Positions 1 to 11,500 of a stretch of DNA of 64,000 bases are shown piece after piece. The stretch is from Trema orientale. Its lineage: Eukaryota; Streptophyta; Magnoliopsida; Rosales; Cannabaceae. The notes under the pieces were generated by a model that saw nothing but the letters and a program-made list of their open reading frames with translations, was not told the origin of the DNA and searched no databases. Numbering within the stretch: position 1 is the stretch's first letter; every line of letters starts with the position of its first letter. The position numbers and the translations under genes were made by a program. The stretch is from the NCBI GenBank assembly GCA_002914845.1, contig JXTC01000063.1:969874-1033873 (forward strand). The letters run 5' to 3'.

Positions 1-1066
1 TGGATAATTGTGGTCAAGGATAAGATTCTGAATTTTTAACTTACACAGTAGACTACGAAGAGTTATCTAATGATTGTAACAATGACCATTTTTTTCTAAC
101 ATAAGTGGTTAAATTTTTAATAGAAATGAGTCATGTGTACATATAATTTAGTAACTATGACTGAGAACAAAATTCTGACTCATAGAAGTAAATAATGCCC
201 AATTAGATGCTTTCTCCATGACTATTTTCTATTGAAAAACTAATAGTTTATGACAAATGAACTATAACTCAAAATTATAATGCCCAATTAGATGCTTTCA
301 GTTGGTAGTTTTCATTAATTTATCTAGTACAATTTGATTAGAGTTGGATTTTAACTCAAAATTAACTCAAAGGACCTAAGTTAAGTGTTACAAAAATGAA
401 AGTTTAAGGAGTCAAAAACTACAAAATTAAGAATAGGGACCTAAGTGATACATTGTGTAAAGGTTGAGGACCCAATTGATACTAAAACTATTAAACGGCT
501 GAATTGGACAGAAAGTTGAAAAATGACTAAAGTGATACGAATATGAAATGTTGTAGATCTAAAAATTACAAAAAAACGGTAGGGGACATGATCAATACTT
601 GAGGAAAAGGTTGGAGACCGCAGATGATGTAAACCTAATAAAGACCCAGAATTATACTTATTATACTATTTTGCTCCCCAAAATTTCAACTTATATAGTA
701 ATGGGCTCTGAAAATATAATTATTGCAACAAGGATATTTTTGTCACAAACTGTTAAATATTTATATTTAACATAAATAAGCCATTAAGAAGCTTAAAGTT
801 GGATAATTGTGGTCAAGGATAAGATTCTGAATTTTTAACTTACACAGTAGACTACGAAGAGTTATCTAATGATTGTAACAATGACCATTTTTTTCTAACA
901 TAAGTGGTTAAATTTTTAATAGAAATGAGTCATGTGTACATATAATTTAGTAACTATAACTGAGAACGAAATTTTGACTCATAGAAGTAAATAATGCCCA
1001 ATTAGATGCTTTCTCCATGACTATTTTCTATTGAAAAACTAATAGTTTATGACAAATGAACTATAA
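1..1066. repeat. Direct repeat of about 267 bp, two copies 799 bp apart
   Basis: Bases 1-267 recur at 800-1066 with only about three differences, so the duplication is recent. The first copy is cut by the window edge, so its true left border is unknown. The spacer (268-799) has phrases typical of plant repeat DNA, such as repeated 'gacctaagtgatac' words. A further short piece of the repeat, containing 'cccaattagatgctttc', recurs near 279-300. The pair could be a tandem duplication of a 799-bp unit or the ends of a small non-coding element. No coding sequence was seen. Confidence 0.8.
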
Positions 1067-3804
1067 GTTATTGTTATAACAATTGCATAATTTAGGGGCT
1101 ATTATTATGTAAGTTGAAAATTTGAATACTAAAGTGGTACATTGAATGTAATTAAGGGGTCATCACTATTATTAACTTAAAAAAAGAAAAAGCTTTATAC
1201 TTTCCATTTCCCTTTTCATGTTTATTTTTCATTTTTAAATTTGTATTCTCTATTGCTTAGGACGTGTTTGATATAAGATTCGAATCCTAGTATACAAATT
1301 TACAAATAACTTTATATTCTGGATTTGTAGATTATGATTTAAATTCTATACCAAACGCGTAATATCTTTTATTTTTCAAGTTAGTTAGGTTTTCTCTTTT
1401 TATATGTTTATATACCACTCAAAACCCCTATACAATCTTAATATGGGCTCAATTCATATCCATATAAGAATCAATGTCACATCATTTAAAATATAAAACT
1501 TGTTTTCTTTTTCTTCTTTTCTTTTTAGAATAATTCGATTACTTTCATATGGAGTTTTTATTGGGATGCACATCAGTTTATTTGTTAGGTATCAATTCAA
1601 ACTCATTTACAATTACAAAACCCAACTTCAGGTACTAATTCTTTTATAGCAGTCATGTGATTTTTTTTTTTTTTTTAACCACACAGGTAGCAAGTGGTAG
1701 TGGTGACATAGGATGTAAAATAAAAATAGAGATTCTCATAATCCTTCGTTTAAGGAAAAGGGAAAAAAAAATGGAGAAATTTAGGTGGATGACCAATATT
1801 TTAAATTTGATTAAGTAGATGTCCACTTTTTAAATTTTATAGTTAAATATCCAGGTATATATATTTTTATACTTGATAGATAAACATATCTACTAATTTT
1901 AGTTACTGTGCTGAAATGTATTAGGTATATATTTTTTTATACTTGGTATATAAAGTTTTATACTTAGTATATAAGCATATACACCGGACATTTTGCTATA
2001 ACATTTGACAAAGGGACATTTACTTAAATTGAGCCCAAAATTTGGTCATATTTCTATATGGCCCAGAAAAGTGTACAAAAAGAATTATCGCGTTACTTTG
2101 GTACCATTTGGTAATGCTTTTGTTTTTTATTTTTTTAAATATAAAAACAAAAGTACTTTTTCTTATATTATTTTTTGATTTTCAAAAACCAAAAATGTGT
2201 TTGTCAACTAATGTTTTCGATTTTTATTTTCTAAAATAAAAAATAAAACATGTTTAGTAACCAGTACATTTCATTTTTAAAAGTGAAAATCAAAAGAGAG
2301 AGCAATAAGGGAAAATGGAAGAGAGAATGAAGCGAGAGAAAAAGTGATATTCATCTAAAAAAATTTTACAAGTGGTATTTCTAAAACTGAACTTTGAAAA
2401 GTGATATTTTCTAAATAAATTGGAAAGTTTTTTTGACAAAATTTTACCATTTTTACAGTTTATTTTGAATAATACCACTTTTAAAATTTTATTTTGAAAA
2501 ATACCACTTTTAAAAATATTTGGAAAAATAACACATTTACAAGGGACTAAAGAGATAATGATGAGAGAGAAATAGTGATACGGGTCTAAATATATTTGAA
2601 TTTTGATATTAGCCTTCTCAAAAATTGTTTAAAAAAATTTTGAAAGTAAGAAAATTTTGCTTTCCAATTAAAAAAACAAAAAATAAAAGTAGTTTTACCA
2701 AACATGCTTTTGAAAAGTATTTCCAATATTTTGTGGTACCTTTACTTTACCGTAATCGTAATCGAAATAAATAAAAGAAGAAATGAATGTGAATAAAATA
2801 GAAGGGTAGGGGAATCATTATTTGTATTATGTTTTTTACTAACAACTAGTAGGAAAGTGAATTATATTCATTAGAATACTATTCATTTGTTTACTTAACA
2901 AAGGAAAAGTAATTGGAATGCGTTATATTTATTAAACTGTCCTTTTAAACGTATGTGCGTTTTAAAGCAAATAGATTTTTTGGGATAAAATTGTATTTTA
3001 AAATTTTAAATACAATTTTAATAATTAAAAAGGAGGAAATAAGTATTTACCAGTAATTACATTCCTTAGGATATTGGTTGGGAAGTATTTCTATTCTTTT
3101 CTCTTAAATTTGTGTGAGCCCCGCACATTTTCCCATTTCCCATATTTTAGTAAATATTTGAATAGGAATAATTATTCCTCATATCATTGCCATTATTCTT
3201 TAGTAAACATGTCATTGATTAAGAAAATATAAAACTGTTTAAATAAATGATTATCAAACAAGCTCAAAACATTTGTATTTGTATTTACTCCTTTTTTCCC
3301 CTTAGTAAAATAGTCTTCTAGTAGCAATCATCCCATATTCTTATAATACTATCTTTTCATGTTGTTTTCAAGACAATAAGAAATAGGCTTCGAACTTAAA
3401 AAGTACATCTGAAAATAAGTATTATGATGACCAATATTAAAAAGGTTGATCTGTGAGTAGATAAAAATCTAATCAAAAGATAAGAGTATCTTCCTCTTGG
3501 TGCCCGATTCTATTGATGCTAGTCTAGATTAATCTCTCTCTAATATTCAGTAGGATGTATTTAAGAGCAAATAAGGACACTTCTCAGTCAAAAATTACTG
3601 GTCATTGTTAGACTGGTCATTGTTAGCCCTCCATTTTTTTCCCCTCCTGGAAAGCTGTAAAGCCCCTAATTAAACATGAGTTGAATTATTAAAAAGCACG
3701 AGTTAAACCAAACGCCAGAAATTCTCTTAAAACTAGTTTTCTTGTCTATACATATGTTTTAAGTTAATTTTATATTAATTATACTTTTGGCCAAGGCTAC
3801 AGAA
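1067..3804. other. AT-rich intergenic DNA, no gene seen
   Basis: The stretch is strongly AT-rich with homopolymer runs. I see no coding region with recognisable similarity and no RNA gene. The part from about 2,095 to 2,747 is described separately as a possible transposon relic. Confidence 0.6.
2095..2747. mobile_element. Possible small DNA-transposon relic (MITE-like)
   Basis: The left border has 'ggtaccatttggtaa' and the right border, read on the other strand, has 'ggtaccac' followed shortly by 'catgtttggtaaaac', so the ends are roughly inverted. The interior has several copies, in both orientations, of a motif like 'aagtggtattttcaaaa'. There is no coding capacity. Borders and family are uncertain. 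Confidence 0.3.
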
Positions 3805-5429
3805 GTGCTCTAGCGAAATGACAAACTGAGAAATTATATTTAGCAAAATGACTTTCTTATTTATCTTTTATTTCAAAAAATCGAAGTGTCATTATTTAAT
3901 AAATTATTAACTTTAAAAGCTATAAATTAACAAAATAAGATGGCCTTAATAAACTTAAAAAGAAAAGAAAAACCCTAAAAAAAAGGCTCAATGAAAGTGA
4001 AATGTTACGAACACTCTCGTATGGACATGAACGCCTATCTTCACGCCTTCTTCCCTCTCTTCTTTGCAAGTCTGCATGTTACGATCTTTCTCTTTTAGGC
4101 AGATTCTAAATTGCGACCCCACCATTCTACCAGTTACTTCTTTGGAGCAAGGAGAAAATGACAGATAGTGAAGAGCTTCCACCGCCATCGTCACAACCAT
4201 TGTCAGCTCATTCATCGCCTTTGCCATCGGAGTTGCCATTGCTACTGGCAGCTAGTGAACCCCAACAATTCGTACGAAAATTCTAATTTTTAGTTTTTAT
4301 ATTGCCGATTTTTTGAATTTGAGTTTGGAGAACTTATCTAAAACTCAAAGAATAATTACTAATTTAGATATACAATTTTTCATGGATTTGAATTCAAGAA
4401 CTCTGCTCTTATGAAGACTTTCATATGCTTGCACTATTTATAAAGAACAACATTCCTGGTCACTTTGTTCATGAAGAGCGACCTTTATGGTCACCCTTTG
4501 AATATAAAGATCGTTATATGAATATCAATGAGACAATACATTGAGCGACTATAATTGTCGTTATAATTACATTGAGCTTGAAGGCCTCTATCAATATAAA
4601 GCTCGTTTTGTAAATATGAATGGGATAATACATTGAGTGATCATAATTATCGCTATAATTACACTGAAAGTCACTTTATAAATGTCTCAATACACTGAGC
4701 GACCATAATTGCCACTATAATTATTATTTTTAAACTAATATTATTAAAATAGTTTATACTTTTTATATTATAGTTATTATATAGTAAGAACGGCACACCA
4801 TATGTATAGATTTTAATAAATTTTATTAGATTATCTGTTTTTTATGTTAGAGCTATTGTGGTTTGTATTTCTTCATTTTATTCACAATATTAATGAGATG
4901 CTAATGTGTTCTTTACAATATGTTTCAAGATAGTAAGATAATCTCAACATTCGAGCTCCCAAATATCCCATAGTCTATAACGAGCGTAACTGTTCAAGCA
5001 AAAGTTAATATAAGGTTGACTTTGAGTGTTATTAATAAAATCAAAAATTGGATGACATAATATGATAAAAATGTGTTTAGGAAGTACTCTCAGCTAGGTC
5101 ATTTATTAGACTTGCTTAGTAAGAGGCAATTTGCTGGTACTTTGGCACATCAAATAATATCAAGGAGGGTAAATTATCAGGAAAAAAAAATGAAATTTGG
5201 TTCCTGATAGAGAGAAAACTACTTAGGTTCATTGAGCCTTTTTTCTTTTTCAGGGTTTCTCTTTTCTTTTTAAGTTTATTAAGGCTCTCTTATTTTGTTA
5301 ATTATAATAGCTCTTAAAATTAATAATTAATAAAATAATGCCATTTGGTTTTTTTGAAATAAAAAAAATAATAATAAATAAGTCATTTTGCTAAATACAA
5401 TTTCTCAGTTTGTCATTTCCCTAAAGCAC
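3805..5429. mobile_element. Mutator-like (MULE-type) non-autonomous element with TIRs of about 190 bp
   Basis: The ends form long inverted repeats. The left end starts 'gtgctctagcgaaatgacaa' and the right end, read on the other strand, starts 'gtgctttagggaaatgacaa'. The match continues inward for roughly 190-200 bp, to about 3,993 and 5,229. Long TIRs and a G-rich start fit the Mutator superfamily. No clear 9-bp target duplication could be read (3796-3804 against 5430-5438 agree at about 5 of 9 bases). No transposase is present. The interior holds a less AT-rich, coding-like segment at about 4,060-4,270 and an irregular tandem repeat at about 4,440-4,720 built on words like 'aatacattgagcgac' and 'ataattgtcgttataatta'. 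Confidence 0.7.
4158..4286 (+). pseudogene. Possible captured exon fragment inside the MULE-type element (42 aa)
   Basis: This is a short open frame of 42 codons starting MTDSEELPPPSSQPLS. It is rich in Pro, Ser and Leu and clearly less AT-rich than the rest of the element. The base composition changes abruptly from the TIRs, which is what a Pack-MULE carrying a host gene fragment would show. The opposite strand is also open (about 83 codons, 3988-4239), so strand and coding status are unsure. I do not recognise the parent gene. Confidence 0.3.
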
Positions 5430-5575
5430 TCAACGAAAAACAAGAAAATTATTTGCCCTTTTTATTATTATGCGAGATAAGTTAAAACCCACATTACAGT
5501 ATGTAATGATTTGTAATTAATTATTATACATTCTAAGACAGGATTGAGGCATACGTGTAGAGAAACTGCTTTTAA

Positions 5576-8500
5576 TCATATCTTAGAAGATTGGTCAAGC
5601 TGAGCAAGTTGCTGGCGCAGAATCCTTCTCATGACCTTATTAGTTGCTGTTCTTGGGAGTGACGGGAGGGGCACAACATGAGAGACCTGTTCAACCAAGC
5701 ACCAAGTTAGCATTATTACAAGATCTTATTGTAGAGGAGTGCTAAGGAGAGTCGCATCTTTTATTGTCATTTTGATCAGTATGGTCCCACTTGACTCTCG
5801 TCATAGGACCTACATTGATCAAAGGTGGAAGATGGACCTTAGCACAGCTCTACATTGTAATGCAGACCGATAAGAAAACCAGTGAATAATTGATACTAAT
5901 TGATACCCTGAAAAGAGGATTTAGTTTCTTCTGCACAGCTGAGTTGAAAGACAGTCTCAATTGATTCAAGTCTGCTCCTGTGTTTTCTGGATTCTTAAAT
6001 ACAACAGCGATTACCAACTTCTCAGGTCCACCAGTAGGGGGTGGCACCCCGATGGCAGCCGTCTCGAGGACTTCGTCGTCAGCTTCATTACAGATTCGTT
6101 CAATCTCAACGGAACTCACCTGCTCAAACAAATGAACTACATCACTTCAAATGAACTACTCTCTTGCTTATTGGAAATAAGTGCTGTTGCAACTAGTTAC
6201 CCTCATGATAAGACCTATAATCTAAAAGCGCCCAAATTTTTGCGCAATACTATAAAGAGAAAGGGTATAAACTGAATCATATACTAGGGGATCTACAAAA
6301 ATTCAACGAATAGACACGAGCCAAAAGTTCGTATTGATGCCCAAGGAAAAGGGTCAATTGTCACTATCGTAAAGATTTTAGAAAATATCCATACAAAAAT
6401 TTAAAACACTACCTTGGAAATATTAAACAAATTGGAGAATAGTATCCTCGTGTAAATTTACAGATTTTTAAATTGACCAAGGTGAAAATTGTTTAAGGTT
6501 TTATATCTCTGGATGATAGGTGGGGAGGTTTGCTATTCTCAACACTCAATTTTATCACATAACACGCTTTTAATAGCAAATACATACCTTGATGCCTCCG
6601 AGATTCATTGTGTCATCTGCACGACCATGTGCGCGATAGTAACCTCTAGATGTAAACTCAAACATGTCCCCATGCCTCCTTAAAACTTTTCCATTCCACG
6701 AAGGCATTCCTTTGAAATAGACATCATAGTGATCAGCATTCAGCAATGTCTTGGAAGCACCTAACATAAGGGGTCCAAGAGCTAATTCACCAATCCCTGG
6801 TTTGTTTTTAGGCTGTCATTGAAGGAAAAAAAAGAAAAAAAAAGGGGGGGGCTAGGTTGAGTAACTTGACACAAAAGAAGGTGAGAAACAAGAGGAAATA
6901 TACGTCAGCAATTAATCAAGTTAACTATCCAGCAAAATATTTGATGGCATGCAGTGTGATATCTTGTAACAGAATGTCATGGAAAATTAGTCATGATAGC
7001 AATTTTATTTGTCAGCTTACTTTTTAAAGGGAAGTTCATCAAGACAACAAAATGGCAAAGTTACATACAAGAAGGCTTACGAGTATGAGCAAACTGCCAT
7101 TGTATGAAAGTCTCTGTTTCCTATAATTGTGAGATTGATTGGTACTTACAATGGGATAACCATCACTGCCAAGTACGAACAAACTGCAGCCCATAGCCGG
7201 TGTGCTGAAAGCTGCCAACGACTGAGCCTGTAACAAGGACCCAGTAACAAATCCACCGCCAATCTCTGTGCCACCACAATATTCAATAACAGGCTTGTAG
7301 CAAGCTCTCCCCATCAGCCACAGGTATTCATCAACATTAGATGCTTCACCAGTAGAGCTAAAGCAACTAAAAGACATTGGAGGAAGAAAATAAAGCTAGG
7401 AAGAATCAACTTGTGCTCCAAGATCGATAATTGACGTAGAATTTACTTTAATTAAAATACCACATGCAACATGCAAATTAGGTAGTTTAACAACAAAAAC
7501 AAGCAAGCCTACTATCAATACTAACCGGATGGTGGACCAATCATAGCTAGCAATAGAATTTGTACTTTTCCATGTCCGGACGATACTTGGGATCACGCCT
7601 AGCATTGTTACTTTAGCATCCTACACATATTAGAAGAGTTTCAATTGAACATACAGAAATTAGTATTCGTCTTTTAAACTTGTAGGTAGAGGTGTTCAAC
7701 ATTGTATATTGTAGAGACTCGTTTCTACAATTACGGAATTGAGCCACAAGCAACCTGTCAAAACAAAATGACGTAAGAGCTCAAATGAGGACACCAAGGT
7801 GATGCTAGTCAAAAGGACGCCGATGCTCAAATATGTAATCAAGTTGATAGAGAATGTAAACAATAAGCTAAGCAATGACTAAATAAAAAGAATAAAGAAT
7901 AAAATAAGAGGTTGAAGACACGGAGCCTTGTAGGTGAACGATCGATGGATGTGTGCAAATGTCCCAGATGACTCCGAGATAGCCAATCTCCTCCTTTATA
8001 GGAAGAATGAAAGCTGATCATTTGGTTGCAAGATATGAATGCTAATAAGACCTTAGTCCCAGATGATGAGTGCCAGTAACAGTGGAAGTAAAATTATATT
8101 CAAGAGTGAGTAAGGGAGAGTAAAAATATCGTCAAGAAGGTAAGTGTGAATTCAGATGGTCTCTGATATTCACTTGGACCTCTATTAATAGGAGTCTTCC
8201 TAGACCCATTAGAGCTCGTTGCTCTGGTCCGAGATTCGTGGCAGATCTTTTCGAATTAACCTGATTGTACTGGATTGTGAATTCTAGTTCCGTTTAGGGA
8301 TGACTCAAATATCCCCGTCTTCAGAGTTGGTTATGTGTCATTTGACTACCAATTTGACCTGATCTCGGGGCGGAGTCTTTGACTGGTAGGTTAGTTGGAC
8401 TTAGTCTTTTCATGAGTTGGAGTCAACTTTATGGGTTGAGGCTTTCTACAGGCCAACTATTAGTTATTGGGCCCAATCGTGGTATTCATAAGCGTTGTAG

Positions 8501-11500
8501 GATGGACGAGTCCATCATTTTTGCGCTCTTAATTATTAGGTCATTTTTTTACTGCCACAATTTGTCCTCCACTCTACGAATCAGTTATTTTGAGTCAAAG
8601 ACTACTCCATTCATCTATGGGGTAAATGCCTTTTTTTTTTCCCCTCGCACAAACTCGTCTTTGCCTGCGGACTGTATATGGGTCTGCACGCGGACCCGTC
8701 TCACCAGTCTGTGTTCTCAGTCCAATTTTTGACTGTTGTTTGTTGTTTTTCTTTTAGTACTCCGTGTTCTCAGTCCAATTTTCTTTCATAGATGGACACT
8801 GGTCACAGATCCAAGACCTCTTGAAGGCTATAAATAAAGAGAATTATTTTCCTCATTCTTGCAAGAGGTGATCTCCAAGAGCTTCTGGGAGTCTTCAATT
8901 CCTTTAGAGGAATTCTTTGGTAAGCCTCATTTCCTTTCATGGAAAGGTACTAACATCAAAACACCTCTTAAAGTCTTTGATCTAGAGGTTGACATTTCAA
9001 TCACCTATGGCTGGATCTAAAACACAAAAGCATCGATCCTAAGTTAGTACCTTTCCATGAAGAAGTCAATAGGGCATTTAAAGACAAGAAATAAAAGTAA
9101 CTTACTCAAACAAAGAATAAACACTAGGTGCATTCATCTTATTTGCACTCATCCTAGGTGCGTTCATCTGAAGAGCATTCATCCTAAGAGTACTCATCGT
9201 AGGTGCATTCATCTAGGAGCACTCATCCTAAGTACACTCATCCTAGGAGTATTCGTTCTAAGTGCACTCCTCCTATATGCACTCACCCTAAAAGCACTAA
9301 TCCTACAAGCACATATCCTAAGTTCAATTATGACAAATAAATTGCAACATAACACAAACACAAAGTCAAGAAAAGCATCATGAATAACAAATCAAAGCAA
9401 GATGATCTAGCTTGCGAAGAACACTCAAAGAACCTTTAAAGAACTTTCAAAGGATCCGAAGAACCTTCGAGGAACCTTCAAAGGATTCAAAGAAACTTCG
9501 AAGAACAATCGAAGGATATGTAGAAGAAAACTTAAAGAACATTTGAAGCAAAAGACGGCGTACCAAATAATTCCTCTAAAGGAATTAAAGACACTCCCAA
9601 AAGCCCTTGGAGACCACCTCTTGTAAAAATGAGAAAAAAAACTCTATTTACTTATAGTCTTCAAGCGGCCTTAGATCAATGACAAGTGCCCATCATTTAT
9701 GAAGTACAAAGTACTAAAAAAAAAAAAACAAAATAGTGTAAAATTGGACTGAGAATAGATAGGTGAGACGAGTCTGCACACAGTCTGCACATGGACCCAT
9801 AACCAGTTCGCACGTGGACTGGAGAGGTAGGACCGCCTGCAGACCCAAACCACTCTGCATGCGGAGACGGGTCCGCACGTAAATTCGAGAGTATGAGTCC
9901 GCATGTGGAGTAAAAAAAAAGGCACTTACCTATAGACGAATGGAGTAATTTTCGACTCACAATGACTTTGATTCGTCATAATGGTCAAAAAATGACCCAA
10001 TAATTAAGAGCCCAAAAATTATGGACTCGTCAACCCTACGAAGCCCATGAATACCATGATTGGGCCCAATAACGAATAATTGGCATCACAAAAGCCCAAC
10101 TCACAATGTTGACTCCAACTTATGAAGAGACTAAATCCAACTAACCTATCGGCCAAAGACTTCACCCAGAAACCAGGTCAAACTGGCAATCAAATGACTC
10201 AACCAACTCTAGAAGACTCGAGATATTTGAGTCATCCCTCAATGAAACAAGAAACCACGCCTAGTACAATCAAGTTGATTCGAAAAGAGCTATCACATGC
10301 CACGAACCTTGAACCAGAGCAACGAGCTCTAACGGGTCTAGGAAGACTCCTATTAATAGAGGTCTAACTGAATATCAGCGATAATCTAAATTCATACTTA
10401 CTCTTCTTAACGAAATTTTCTCTCCCTTACTCATTCTTGACTACAATCTTATTTTCACTATTACTTGCATCCATCATCGAGGACTAAGGTCTTATTCGCA
10501 TTCATATCTTATGACTAAACAATAAGCTTTCATCCTTCCTATAAAATAGGAGATTGGCTATCCTAATGTCATCTGGGACATCTGCATTCATCCGTCGTTC
10601 ACCTTCAAGGCTCCGTGTCTTCAACCTCTTACTCTACTCTTTATTCTTTTTATTTAGTCATTGCTTATTTGGCTTATTGTTTACATTCTCTATCAACTTG
10701 ATTACTTATTTGAGCGTCGGAGTCCCTATGGTTGGCACCCCCGGTGTGTTCCCATTTGAGCTCTTACATCCTTTTGTTTTGACAAGTTGTTTGTGGCCCA
10801 ATTTCGTAAGTATAGAAACGAGCCTGTGCATATGCTAGCAAAGAGTTCAAGTGAAAATATAGTTATTTACATATGGAAGGCCCAAACATAAAGAATTAAG
10901 AATGTTTAATGACGAAAGTGGAAATAATCACTATTGTTTAAAAGTTTGAGAAATATTAATCCATGAGTGTGTTTAGAACTCCTAGAGGGGTCAATCAAAG
11001 CTGCTAATTCTCACCCTAAAGCCTGGGTTAGGCTCAACATGAGTTTTTCATACTTCATTTAATAGAAGATTTGTCATTCACGATGTGCACAAGAGATACA
11101 TCAAGCAGAAGATAGAAAGAACCACAAAGCAAACAACTAAGAAATTTGACAATCTTATTACGAAATAAAACATTTACCTGTACAAACTTGGCAAAGCCAG
11201 ATCCAAGAGGAGATCCATTGTATAGGGCAATGGAAGCTCCATTTAACAGTGAAGCATACACGAGCCAAGGACCCATCATCCAACCCAGATTAGTGGGCCA
11301 AGCAACAACATCACCTTTCTGAATGTCCATGTGGCACCATGCATCCGCAGCAGCTTTAAAAGGAGTTGCGTGAGTCCATGGAATTGCCTTTGGCTCCCCT
11401 AAACCAAGGATAGACCCAATTAAGATTGTGTTCGATATAACATTTGGCAAGTTTTCGGATTGTTGTTATGAAACTCAATGGCTGGAAAAGCATGTCTGAA

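Noticed and set aside
1278-1292. 'gattcgaatcc', resembling a tRNA T-loop
   Set aside because: No acceptor stem, D-arm or anticodon arm can be formed around it.
8379-10367. Open frames of 80-117 codons in the foldback arms and loop
   Set aside because: They are not preserved between the two arms and resemble no transposase or other protein.
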